Assembly (NCBI GenBank): GCA_963706875.1 | Contig: CAVPNW010000016.1 | Coordinates: 620,001 to 684,000, forward strand | Direction of reading: 5' to 3' | Length of the DNA stretch: 64,000 bases | From: Prado023 sp963706875 | GTDB lineage: Bacteria > Actinomycetota > Actinomycetes > S36-B12 > CAIYMF01 | In this document: positions 39,879 through 47,972 of the stretch, piece after piece | Layout of the letters: each line of letters opens with the position of its first letter | Position numbering within the stretch: the first letter of the stretch is position 1 | Program-made: the position numbers and the translations under genes | Notes under the pieces: model-generated | What the model was told of the DNA's origin: nothing | What the model saw: the letters and a program-made list of their open reading frames with translations, nothing else | Databases searched by the model: none

Positions 39879-40167
39879 TGTTCCGAACAAAGCAATACAC
39901 CGTCTGACCGACAAGTGAACAGTTCCACCGACGAGACCAGCGAAGCAGGAAGCACAACTCCAGAAGTTGAGTTCACCGAAGGAAACGGATCAACACCACG
40001 GTTGACCAGACCAGAGGTAGCGAAAAACCGAGCAAGCAGCCACAAGGCAGCCGCAGGTCACAGAATCGCCGGACAGGACAATCACCGACGCGAAAGCGTC
40101 AGGACAGGCACCTATCACGCTTTGAACGGAACATGGGGCTCCTCGATCTCAACCATCGAGGAGCCCC
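39879..40167 (+). ncRNA. Candidate structured small RNA, about 290 nt
   Basis: The 566-bp gap between PPK2 and the RNase HI gene holds no convincing gene but a clear transcription unit. A promoter (TTGCAT-17-TACCGT) predicts a start near 39879, and a perfect 13-bp hairpin (GGGGCTCCTCGAT / ATCGAGGAGCCCC, 40135-40167) ends it. The stretch is conspicuously A-rich against the surrounding DNA and contains small hairpins such as GACGCGAAAGCGTC (near 40088). Length and setting resemble the abundant Ms1/6S-like RNAs of actinobacteria, but I cannot confirm the class. A plus-strand open frame runs through but lacks a start with a ribosome site. Confidence 0.5.
40135..40167 (+). terminator. Strong hairpin terminator
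   Basis: A perfect 13-bp stem (GGGGCTCCTCGAT with ATCGAGGAGCCCC) and a 7-nt loop (CTCAACC). No U-run follows, as is common in high-GC actinobacteria. It ends the candidate ncRNA and could also act on minus-strand transcripts leaving the RNase HI gene. Confidence 0.65.
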
Positions 40168-40287
40168 AACCCATTGCAGCGCCTCTGAGACTCGCACAGC
40201 CCGGCGGCGCCTGCCTTCAGGACACGCCGGGGATCACCCGTCCCATGGGCGGTTCGACGCCCGCCAACCCGGACGCACGTGGGCCAA

Positions 40288-41661
40288 TCAGGCGGTCTCG
40301 TGCATGACCCCGTGCAGGTGCCCGGACTCGCCCATGCCGAAGATCGTGCTGATGCCGTCGGCCCACCATGCCAGCGTGGTCAGCGAGCAGGGAGCGAGCT
40401 CGAAGCGGTAGGCACTCGACGCCGGCGCCTCAAGGACCTGCTGCACCAGGACCTTGATCGGCGTCACATGGCTCACCGCAAGGACCCGCTGACGGGGGAA
40501 CCGCGCCACCAGATCGGCGCGCGCGGCGTCGACCCGGCGTCGCACCGTGGCGAACGACTCCCCGCCCGGCGGCGCCACCTCCGTCGAGGCCAACCATGCG
40601 GCAAGCTCGTCGGGCCAGCGCGCCTTGACCTCGGCGAAGTTCAACGAGTCCCACTCGCCGAAGTCGGCCTCCGCGATCCCGTCGACGACGATCGGCTCAC
40701 CCATTCCGAGCCGCTCGCTGATGATGGCCGCGGTCTGGCGCGTGCGCTGCAGTGGCGAGCAGACGAGGACGTCGGCTCCCCCGCGGCGCGCCAGCTCCTC
40801 AGCGGCCGCCTCGGCCTGACGGCGGCCGAGGTCGATCAGCGGGGGGTCGAACCCGTTGATCCCGGAGAAGCGATGCTCGACGCTCTGCTGCGTCACGCCG
40901 TGGCGCACCATGAGCAACGTCGTGGGCGCGCCGAGGTCCGCGCGCGACCAGCCGATGATCTTCTTCGACGAGGCGCTGGGCGAGGAACTCGACGGCGCAG
41001 ATGGCTCGAACAGGGCTGGCGCCGGGTCGTGGGGGCCAGCCGGCTCCCCCCGCAACGTGGCGCGGATCTGGGCTGCCCCCGACTCCGCAGCCACCGCCCC
41101 GCTCACCCACGAGCCGGGCGCCTCACCCGCTGCGGCGGCCGCCTCTGCCTCCGCTTCGGCCTGCGCCTGCGCGCCCAGGTGATCGGCGACGTCGACGTAG
41201 ATGTCCGGGTCTCCCGCACCGCGGTTCCAGCGCTCGATCTTCGCCGGCCGGCCCGCGGCGGCAGCATCCAGCGACTGGTTGGCCAGGGCGTCCGCCCGCT
41301 TGTTCTGCGCCCGCGGCACCCACGTGAACGTGACCCGGTCGGGCGGGGCCAGCGCCTTGGCCCGCAGGGCGAGCTCGCGCAGCTTCGCGTTCTTGATCGC
41401 CCATCCCCCGGAGAGCTGCTCGACGACGAGCTTGGAGTCCAGCCGCGCCTCGATCCGCGCGGTCGGGTCGATCTCCCGGGCTGCGGCCAGCCCGGCAGTC
41501 ACGCCCTCGTACTCGGCGACGTTGTTCGTCTGGATGCCCAGGTAGTCGGCGAGCTCGACGAGGACCTCTCCGGTGCGCGCGTCGAGCACGACCGCACCAT
41601 AGGCGGCCGGCCCGGGGTTGCCCCGTGACCCGCCGTCGGCCTCGATGACCAGGTGCCTCAC
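40288..41661 (-). CDS. Bifunctional RNase HI / acid phosphatase (CobC-like)
   Basis: A 457-residue fusion. Residues 1-~140 are RNase HI: MRHLVIEADGGSRGNPGPAA (first catalytic Asp), NNVAEYEGV (Glu) and a DSKLV segment, hydrolysing RNA in RNA-DNA hybrids. A linker rich in Ala and Ser follows. Residues ~250-457 form a histidine-phosphatase domain: TTLLMVRHGVTQQSVEHRF (catalytic RHG) and VLAVSHVTPIKVL (second His). This fusion and its order with the zinc-ribbon and NIF3 genes are conserved in mycobacteria (Rv2228c-Rv2230c) and streptomycetes. The start is GTG 41661, overlapping the zinc-ribbon gene stop (GTGA). Confidence 0.93.
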   Translation of the reverse strand: MRHLVIEADGGSRGNPGPAAYGAVVLDARTGEVLVELADYLGIQTNNVAEYEGVTAGLAAAREIDPTARIEARLDSKLVVEQLSGGWAIKNAKLRELALRAKALAPPDRVTFTWVPRAQNKRADALANQSLDAAAAGRPAKIERWNRGAGDPDIYVDVADHLGAQAQAEAEAEAAAAAGEAPGSWVSGAVAAESGAAQIRATLRGEPAGPHDPAPALFEPSAPSSSSPSASSKKIIGWSRADLGAPTTLLMVRHGVTQQSVEHRFSGINGFDPPLIDLGRRQAEAAAEELARRGGADVLVCSPLQRTRQTAAIISERLGMGEPIVVDGIAEADFGEWDSLNFAEVKARWPDELAAWLASTEVAPPGGESFATVRRRVDAARADLVARFPRQRVLAVSHVTPIKVLVQQVLEAPASSAYRFELAPCSLTTLAWWADGISTIFGMGESGHLHGVMHETA

Positions 41662-42401
41662 AGGCCGGACTCAGCAGTGCGCACGAGTATCCGCCGGCAC
41701 TCCTCGCAGCGGACGACCTCGTCGGCCGGTTCGGAGCGGATCCGGCTGAGGTCGGCGGGGGTCAGCGTCAGCTGGCAGCCCTGGCAGCGGCCGCGATGCA
41801 GTGGTGCGGCGCCGATCCCGCCCGAGTCCGCGCGGATCCGGTCGTAGAGCGCCAAGAGGTCGGCGGGGATCTCCGGGGCCACCCGGGCGCGCTCGCCCCC
41901 GACGCGGGCCACCTCGGCATCGATGTCCGCGAACGCCGCGTCGCGGGCCCGCTCGGCGGCCAGCCGGGCGTCGGCGAGCTCGGCCACGGCGGCTGCGGCC
42001 GACGCCGCTCGGGCCTGGGCGTCCTCGAGCTTCTCCATCACCTCGAGCTCGGCGTCCTCCAGGTCGCTGACCCGTCGGGCCAGGTTGCCGATCTCGTGCT
42101 GGAGGTCCTCAAGCTGGCGGGCGGAGGCGACCGACCCGGCGTCGAGCATCGCCTGGTCGCGCGCGATCCGCTCGCGGACCTGGGCGACGTCGGCCTCGGC
42201 CTTGGTCATCTCGCGCTCGAGGTCGGACACGGCAGTGCGGACCGCGACCTCGTGATCGCGCAGCTCGCCGGCACGACCGTCGAGGGCAGCCAGCTCGGCG
42301 ACCTGCGGCACACCTCGCCGCCGGTGCGCCAGCTGGCCCAGGACGGTGTCGAGGTCCTGCAGGTCGAGCAGTCGGAGCTGGGCTGCGGCATCAGCGCGCA
42401 T
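41658..42401 (-). CDS. Coiled-coil C4-type zinc-ribbon protein
   Basis: A 247-residue protein. Residues ~30-180 form a long antiparallel coiled coil (for example LEREMTKAEADVAQVRERIA). The C-terminus is a C4 zinc ribbon: CQGCQLTLTP and VVRCEECRRILVR. It is the Rv2229c/SCO2300 family, and the coiled coil plus ribbon suggest an RNA- or transcription-related adaptor. The ATG 42401 overlaps the NIF3 gene end by 11 nt, and the stop overlaps the RNase HI start. Confidence 0.9.
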   Translation of the reverse strand: MRADAAAQLRLLDLQDLDTVLGQLAHRRRGVPQVAELAALDGRAGELRDHEVAVRTAVSDLEREMTKAEADVAQVRERIARDQAMLDAGSVASARQLEDLQHEIGNLARRVSDLEDAELEVMEKLEDAQARAASAAAAVAELADARLAAERARDAAFADIDAEVARVGGERARVAPEIPADLLALYDRIRADSGGIGAAPLHRGRCQGCQLTLTPADLSRIRSEPADEVVRCEECRRILVRTAESGL

Positions 42402-43563
42402 CGGTGGGCCTCCCCACGTGGAACGTCCACGGATCGGTGACGGTGGTGGACACGGTAGTGCCCACCGAGAAGCCGGCGGCGGCAGCGTCCTGCTCGAGGA
42501 GACGGGCGGCCTGTGGCAGCCACATCCATTCGGCCGCCCAGTGCGCGACGTCGACCAGCGCGCAGCCGCCGGCCTCCAGGTGCTCGCTCGCGCGGTGGTG
42601 GCGCAGGTCGGAGGTGAGGTACACGTCGGCCCCGCTGGCTGTGGCCGCACCGAGCATGGAGTCCCCGGAGCCCCCGCAGATCGCGACCCGGCGCAGCACC
42701 CGGCGCGGATCGCCGGCCACCCGCACGCCCTGCGCGGCGGTCGGCAGCGTGGCGGCGACGAGGTCGGCGAAGTCCGCGAGTGTGATCGGCTCGGCCAGCT
42801 CCCCGACGCGACCCCCGCCTCGACCGCTCGGGACGTCAGCCAGCTCGATCACGTCGAACGCCGGCTCCTCGTAGGGGTGCGCGGCGCGCAGGGCGGCGAT
42901 GACGTCGGCCCGTCGGCGTCGGGGCGCGACCATCTGCAGCATCGACTCCGCGACCGACTCGATCCGGCCGATCGACCCGATGGTCGGGTTCGCTCCGGCA
43001 AGGGGCCGGAACGTCCCGGTGCCTGGCGCGGAGAACGCGGCGCGGTCGTAGTCGCCGATCTTGCCCGCACCCGCCGCCGCCATCGCGTCGATGAGCGCCT
43101 CGGTGTCGGCGACCGGGACGAACACGATGTACTTGTCGACAGGGTCCGGCTCGGTCTCGAGGGGTTCCAGAGGCGCGACATCGCCGAGGCCCAGCGCGGT
43201 GGCGATCGCGTCGGAGACCCCGGGGCGCGCGTTGTCGGCGCTGGTATGGGCGGCCAGCAGGCCGATCCCGCTGCGCACCAGCCGGTGCACGATGCGGCCC
43301 TTGGCGTCGTCGGCGGGGATCCCGTGGACACCGGACAGGAACAGTGGGTGGTGGGTCACCAGCAGCTGCACCCCATCGGCGATCGCCTCGTCGACGACGA
43401 CCGCCACCGGATCGACGGCGAACATAACCTGCTCGACCGGCTCGTCGGGGTCGCCGCACACCAGCCCGACGCGGTCCCAGGAGTCGGCTGTCCGGGGGTC
43501 GTAGCGGCGGTGCAGGAACGACACGACGTCGCGCAGGGTCGCGGTCGAGGTGGGGTCGGGCAC
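42391..43563 (-). CDS. NIF3-like dinuclear metal centre protein
   Basis: A 390-residue protein from GTG 43563. The N-terminal module has the first metal cluster, LLVTHHPLFLSG (two His). The middle has DKYIVFVPVADTEALIDAMA and AAHPYEEPAFDVIEL, the PII/CutA-like insert typical of long NIF3 proteins. The C-terminal module has TSDLRHHRASEHLEAGGCAL with the second metal motif, then DVAHWAAEWMWLPQAA. These proteins are hexameric and metal-binding; some act on nucleotides, but the substrate is not known. It is the first gene of the NIF3, zinc-ribbon, RNase HI operon. Confidence 0.92.
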   Translation of the reverse strand: MPDPTSTATLRDVVSFLHRRYDPRTADSWDRVGLVCGDPDEPVEQVMFAVDPVAVVVDEAIADGVQLLVTHHPLFLSGVHGIPADDAKGRIVHRLVRSGIGLLAAHTSADNARPGVSDAIATALGLGDVAPLEPLETEPDPVDKYIVFVPVADTEALIDAMAAAGAGKIGDYDRAAFSAPGTGTFRPLAGANPTIGSIGRIESVAESMLQMVAPRRRRADVIAALRAAHPYEEPAFDVIELADVPSGRGGGRVGELAEPITLADFADLVAATLPTAAQGVRVAGDPRRVLRRVAICGGSGDSMLGAATASGADVYLTSDLRHHRASEHLEAGGCALVDVAHWAAEWMWLPQAARLLEQDAAAAGFSVGTTVSTTVTDPWTFHVGRPTDAR

Positions 43564-43692
43564 GTTCCGCAGACTACCCGCCGAGCAACGGGAGCCGCTC
43601 CCGGTTCGTGGGTAGGATCGCCGCAATCCCCAGGCGGCCGGCGCTGACCGGGCACCGACCGGCGCCGGCCGCGACGACGCACCGGGAGGGCC

Positions 43693-46095
43693 ATGCCACT
43701 GCGCTCGGCTCAACCCGTCGAGTCGTTCCCACAGACCGAGTCGGTGATCGCCCGCGACCCCGGCGACGTCACCCGGCTGCTGTGGTCGCTCGTGGTCACC
43801 GCGATCGGGGTACTGGCCGCGCGCGGCGCAGAGCAGACGACCGCCGGGCTCGAGGGCGACCTGGTCCAGCTCGTCGGCCACCTGCCCGACGCACTCGTCG
43901 GGTTCGTGATCGTGGCCGTCCAAGCACTGGCCGTCCTGCTCTTCGTGGGCATCCCCGTGGGGCTGCTGATCACGCGGCGGGTCCGCCGGTGGGCCATCTA
44001 CACCCTCGGCTGGGTGCTGACCAGTTCCCTGGTCACCCTCGCCGGGCGCCTGGTACCCGCCGAGGGCGTCCCGCAGCTGCCCGACGTCGGGCTGTCCACC
44101 GCCCAGTACGCCTCGTGGCCGCCCTCGCAGTCGGTGGCCACCAGCGTGACCGCCGTCATCCTGCTCAGCCCGCACCTGAGCCGGCCCTGGCGGCGGTTCG
44201 GCTGGGCCTTCGTCGCGACGCTCGGACTCCTGCGGGTCGTCACCGCCCGTGATGTCGCCCTGGACATCGTGCTCGCGGTCGGGATCGGCGGGGTGGTCGG
44301 CTACGGGCTGCTCCTGGCGTTCGGCCGCCGCGTCGTTCTGCCCACTGCCAGCAGCGTGCTGGCGGCGCTGGACCGGATCGGCATCCACGCCGTGGCTGTC
44401 GAGGCGGCCCCGATCAGGTCCAGGGCGTCACTGCCGTTCGCGGCGACGCTGGAGGATGGCAGCCGGGTCCACTGCAAGGTGCTGGCCACCGGGCAGTACG
44501 AGGCCGACGCCCTCATGCGGACCTACCGGCGGGTACGGATGCGCGACCTCGGCGAGGACGTCGCGTACTCGACGGTGCGCCGGGCGGTGGCGGTCGAGGC
44601 CATGATGTCGATGTCCGCCGAGCGCGCGGGCGCGCACACTCCGACCCTGCTGGGAATGGCTCCGATAGGCACCGGGGACGAGATGGTCCTGGCGTTCGCC
44701 GAGGTAACCGGCACGACCTTGGACCTGGTCCCGACCGAGAGGATCACCGACGACGTCCTCGAGCAGGCGTGGCACGCCCTCGCGCGACTGCGGGCCGCGG
44801 GAATCGCACACCGCGACCTCCAGCTGTCCAGCTGGATCCTCGATGACGACGAGCAGCTGTGGGTGATCGACTTCTCCTTCGGTGAGCCGGGCGCCTCCGA
44901 CGGAGCCATGTGCGCGGACATCGCTGAGCTCCTGGCCGCCACCTACGCCGTCGTCGGCGCGGAGCGGGCAGTCGCTCCCGCCGTGCGGGCCCTGGGTGCC
45001 CCGACCGTCGAGACCGGGCTGAGCCACCTCGTGCCGGTCGCCCTGACCCGGCCCACCAGGGCGGCCGTGAAGGCCCAGCCCGGGGGTCTCGAGCCGCTCG
45101 TGAGCGCCACGGCCCGGGCATGCGGGGTCGCCGAGCCCGAGTTCGCCCCGATCGAGCGGGTCAAGCCGCGGACCCTGGTGATGGCCGGCCTGCTCGCCGT
45201 GGCCATCTATGTCCTGATCCCCCAGCTCACGGACCTGCCCCGGATGCTTCAGGCGGTCCGGGAGGCGGACCCGCAGTTCGTGGCCGCGGCAGCCCTGGCC
45301 TCGCTCATGACCTACCTCGGGTCGGCGATGGCCCTGACCGGCTCCTTCCCGATCCACGTGCCCTTCCTGCACGCAGCCCTGGCCGCGGTCTCGGCGACGT
45401 TCGCCGGTGCGGTCGCTCCGCCGGGGGTCGCGCATGTGGGGCTCAACGTCCGGTTCGGGCAGAAGCAGGGCCTGCCCGCCCCGGTGGCGGTCTCGGCGAC
45501 GGCCGCCAAGGAGGTCGGCGTCGGGGCCGTTCACGTGGCCCTGCTGGTGCTGCTCGCGATCGTCGCCGGCAGCACCGGGGCCCTCGAGGAGGAGCTGAAC
45601 AAGCTTCCCTCGATCCAGACCATTGCCATCGGCGTGGCCGTCCTGCTGGCGCTCATCGGGCTCATCGCCGCGATCCCGCGGTTCCGGGTGTTCGTCGCCG
45701 ACACCGTGGTCCCGGCCGTGAGGCACTCGCTGGGAGCCATGCGCACGCTGGTCTCGAGCCCGATGAAGATGCTGGTCCTCTTCGTCGGGGCGATGCTGCT
45801 GCAGGTCGGCTACATCGCGGCCCTGTACTTCTCGGTCCGGGCGCTCGGCGGAGACGTGGGGTTCACCACGATCGGCCTGATCTACCTGACCGTCGGTTCA
45901 GCCGCGTCCGTCGCGCCGACCCCCGGTGGTGTCGGCGCGGTCGAGGCGGTCCTGCTCGCGGCCCTCACCGGTGTCGGCTTCGCAGCCGCCCCCGCCCTGG
46001 CGGCGGTGTTCCTCTACCGCCTGGTCACGTTCTGGGCGCCGATCCCCCTCGGCGGGCTGTCGATGCGCTGGCTGGTCTCCCGCGACCTGCTGTAG
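43693..46095 (+). CDS. Kinase-like / lysylphosphatidylglycerol-synthase-type membrane fusion protein
   Basis: An 800-residue protein. Residues ~30-215 contain six membrane helices with a decayed PAP2-phosphatase pattern (SWPPSQSVATSV in place of PSGHATS, ARDVALDIV without the His). Residues ~220-470 are a kinase-like domain with GIAHRDLQLSSWILDDDEQL and VIDFSFGEP, where the HRD and DF motifs remain but the catalytic Asn is absent. Residues ~480-800 are the eight-helix UPF0104/MprF-like flippase domain (TPGGVGAVEAVLLAALTGVG). It may sense or modify lipids. It diverges from the NIF3 gene. Confidence 0.85.
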   Translation: MPLRSAQPVESFPQTESVIARDPGDVTRLLWSLVVTAIGVLAARGAEQTTAGLEGDLVQLVGHLPDALVGFVIVAVQALAVLLFVGIPVGLLITRRVRRWAIYTLGWVLTSSLVTLAGRLVPAEGVPQLPDVGLSTAQYASWPPSQSVATSVTAVILLSPHLSRPWRRFGWAFVATLGLLRVVTARDVALDIVLAVGIGGVVGYGLLLAFGRRVVLPTASSVLAALDRIGIHAVAVEAAPIRSRASLPFAATLEDGSRVHCKVLATGQYEADALMRTYRRVRMRDLGEDVAYSTVRRAVAVEAMMSMSAERAGAHTPTLLGMAPIGTGDEMVLAFAEVTGTTLDLVPTERITDDVLEQAWHALARLRAAGIAHRDLQLSSWILDDDEQLWVIDFSFGEPGASDGAMCADIAELLAATYAVVGAERAVAPAVRALGAPTVETGLSHLVPVALTRPTRAAVKAQPGGLEPLVSATARACGVAEPEFAPIERVKPRTLVMAGLLAVAIYVLIPQLTDLPRMLQAVREADPQFVAAAALASLMTYLGSAMALTGSFPIHVPFLHAALAAVSATFAGAVAPPGVAHVGLNVRFGQKQGLPAPVAVSATAAKEVGVGAVHVALLVLLAIVAGSTGALEEELNKLPSIQTIAIGVAVLLALIGLIAAIPRFRVFVADTVVPAVRHSLGAMRTLVSSPMKMLVLFVGAMLLQVGYIAALYFSVRALGGDVGFTTIGLIYLTVGSAASVAPTPGGVGAVEAVLLAALTGVGFAAAPALAAVFLYRLVTFWAPIPLGGLSMRWLVSRDLL

Positions 46096-46104
46096 CGGGC
46101 CGGT

Positions 46105-46350
46105 TCAGGGGAGCCTGGGGGCGAGGTAGGCCACCGCGGAGTCGATGGTGTCCAGCTGGGGGTAGTCGTCCTCGGGGATGTCCGCGTGCAGGGCATCGGC
46201 GAGCAGCGCGACGAGTTCGAGGAAGTCGATGGAGTCCAACCCCGCCTGATCGCGCAGGGACTCGCCCGGTTCCAGTGCAGCCGGGTCCACGTCGGGCGCC
46301 ACCAGTCCGACGGCCTCGAGCAGGACGTGGTGCGCGCGATCGGTGTTCAT
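46105..46350 (-). CDS. Acyl carrier protein
   Basis: An 81-residue acidic helical protein. The phosphopantetheine site is GLDSIDFLEL, with Ser in the DSI motif, and the rest is the normal four-helix ACP layout (VLLEAVGLVAPDVDPAAL ... IDSAVAYLAPRL). The ATG at 46350 overlaps the E2 stop (ATGA), so it belongs to the dehydrogenase operon. An ACP attached to an E1/E2 2-oxoacid dehydrogenase is uncommon and suggests the acyl group made there can be transferred to a carrier. Confidence 0.88.
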   Translation of the reverse strand: MNTDRAHHVLLEAVGLVAPDVDPAALEPGESLRDQAGLDSIDFLELVALLADALHADIPEDDYPQLDTIDSAVAYLAPRLP

Positions 46351-47969
46351 AGCTCCTCCGGGTTCTGCAGGGCGTGGGCGAATGTGGCCAGGAACGCCGA
46401 GGCGGTGCGGCCGTCGCTGGCGCGATGGTCGGCCGCGAGCACGACGGTGACGGTCGGGCGGACGGTCAGCATCCCGTTGACCGCCCATGGGCGCTCGACG
46501 ATCCCGCCGATGCCCACCAGGGCGACCTGCGGCGGGAAGATGACGCCGTAGAGGGCGTCAGGGCCGGTCTCGCCGAGGCTGCTCACGGTGATGCTCGCAC
46601 CGGCCATCTCTGCCTGGCGCAGGTTGCCGCGCCGGGCGCGCACGACGAGGTCGGACAGCGCGGCCATGAGGTCGTCGATCCGCAGGGCACCGGCATCGGG
46701 GATGGCCGGTGTCACCAGCCCGCCGCCCCGGGTGGCGACAGCCACCCCGAGGTCGACGCGCTCGGCGGGGCGCAGGGCGCCGTCGACCCAGTGGCCGTTG
46801 AGGTCGGGGACCGCTGCCGCTGCGAGCACTGTCGCCCGCAGGAAGAGCGCTGCGGGCAGGACCCGCCTGGCCACCGGGAGGGTTGCGTTGTGGGTGCGCA
46901 GCCACGGCATCGCGGTGCCGAGGTCGATCGTCTGCGTGACGTGGTAGTGCGGGATCTCCGTGTTGGACCGAGACATCAAGTTCGCGATCGCGGTGCGCAT
47001 CGCGGCCTTCTTGTCTGCCTGGGCCGCGGTCCCCGTGGGCCGGTCCGGCAGCCCCTGCGCCGGCTCGACCGGCGATGGCGCGCCCCCACGCGATGATCCA
47101 TTCAGGTTGTGGTCGCTAGAGGCCACCGAACCCGCATGGATCACCTCGGCCGCGTACGCCGCGCGCTCCACGTCGGCGCCCACCACTGCCCTGGCCTGAC
47201 CAGAGGCCGTGAGGGCGGCTAGGTCGATCCCCCGTTCGGCAGCGATCCGCCGAGCCCGCGGGGTAACCCGCAGCCGCTCCCCGGAACCACCACCGGTCAC
47301 CTCCCGGGCACCCCCTCCCCCACCGCGTCGTCCGCCATCGCGCGGACCAACTGCGTCCTCGTCCGGATTCGAGGTGTCTGAACGCTCGGGAATCCGGACA
47401 CGGTGAGACGGGGTGGGCGCCGTCACCGGGGCGGGCGTCCCCGCGTCGGGCTCCGCAGAGGCCGACGGACCGGTGGTCACCGGGGCGGCACGCAGGACGT
47501 CGTCGTGCGTGATGTGTCCCTCGGGTCCGGTTCCGGGGACGGCGTCGAGGTCGACCCCGAGCTGGTGGGCCAGGTGCCGCACCGGAGGTGTCGCGCGAGG
47601 ATGCTCGGGAGGTGTCGCGCGAGGATGACTCGGGGTGGGACGTCGACGTGGATGCCCGGTCGGCGCGACCTCCGGGGCTTGTGTCATGGATTCGGTCCGT
47701 TCTGTGGACCGAATCGATGACACAGCCCCTGCGGACGACGCCCCGATGATCGCCAGCGGGGTCCCGACCGCCACCTTCACGCCCGTGCCGACGAGGATCT
47801 CCTCGACGACGCCCTCCTCGAAGGCCTCGATCTCGATGGCCGCCTTCGCGGTGTCGACCACCGCCACGATCTGGCCGCGCTTCACGGCATCGCCGGGCTT
47901 CACCAGCCACTCGATGATCGTGCCGACGTCCATGTCCGCCCCCAGCGAGGGCATCCGGAACTCGCCCAT
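46347..47969 (-). CDS. 2-oxoacid dehydrogenase E2 (dihydrolipoamide acyltransferase)
   Basis: A 540-residue protein. Residues 1-80 are a lipoyl domain (MPSLGADMDVGTIIEWL, lipoyl Lys in VDTAKAAIEIE). Two peripheral-subunit-binding domains follow (RHLAHQLGVDLDAVPGTGPE, ~145; VTPRARRIAAERGIDLAALT, ~245). The C-terminal acyltransferase core has ADHRASDGRTASAF near the end, the HRxxDG-type catalytic motif. The flexible linkers carry an 8-residue HPRATPP repeat and a palindromic DNA element (47682-47722). No E3 gene is in the window. It is 3 nt from the E1-beta gene. Confidence 0.92.
   Translation of the reverse strand: MGEFRMPSLGADMDVGTIIEWLVKPGDAVKRGQIVAVVDTAKAAIEIEAFEEGVVEEILVGTGVKVAVGTPLAIIGASSAGAVSSIRSTERTESMTQAPEVAPTGHPRRRPTPSHPRATPPEHPRATPPVRHLAHQLGVDLDAVPGTGPEGHITHDDVLRAAPVTTGPSASAEPDAGTPAPVTAPTPSHRVRIPERSDTSNPDEDAVGPRDGGRRGGGGGAREVTGGGSGERLRVTPRARRIAAERGIDLAALTASGQARAVVGADVERAAYAAEVIHAGSVASSDHNLNGSSRGGAPSPVEPAQGLPDRPTGTAAQADKKAAMRTAIANLMSRSNTEIPHYHVTQTIDLGTAMPWLRTHNATLPVARRVLPAALFLRATVLAAAAVPDLNGHWVDGALRPAERVDLGVAVATRGGGLVTPAIPDAGALRIDDLMAALSDLVVRARRGNLRQAEMAGASITVSSLGETGPDALYGVIFPPQVALVGIGGIVERPWAVNGMLTVRPTVTVVLAADHRASDGRTASAFLATFAHALQNPEEL
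47584..47627. repeat. Two direct copies of a 20-bp repeat inside the E2 linker
   Basis: GGAGGTGTCGCGCGAGGATG occurs at 47584-47603 and 47608-47627 (period 24 nt). On the minus strand it encodes a tandem HPRATPP repeat in a Pro-rich linker. It is an in-frame expansion of a flexible region. Confidence 0.7.
47682..47722. repeat. 41-bp near-perfect palindrome within the E2 coding sequence
   Basis: Arms of 17 bp (TGTCATGGATTCGGTCC and GGACCGAATCGATGACA, 16 of 17 positions pairing) flank the 7-nt loop GTTCTGT. It lies in the linker between the lipoyl domain and the first subunit-binding domain, encoding IRSTERTESM on the minus strand. A similar hairpin lies at 63142-63174, sharing the ATTCGGTC/GACCGA core. 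Confidence 0.65.
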
Positions 47970-47972
47970 GGC

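Noticed and set aside
39591..40307. Plus-strand open frame through the candidate ncRNA
   Set aside because: No start with a ribosome site, starts inside PPK2 antisense, and the promoter and hairpin fit an RNA better.
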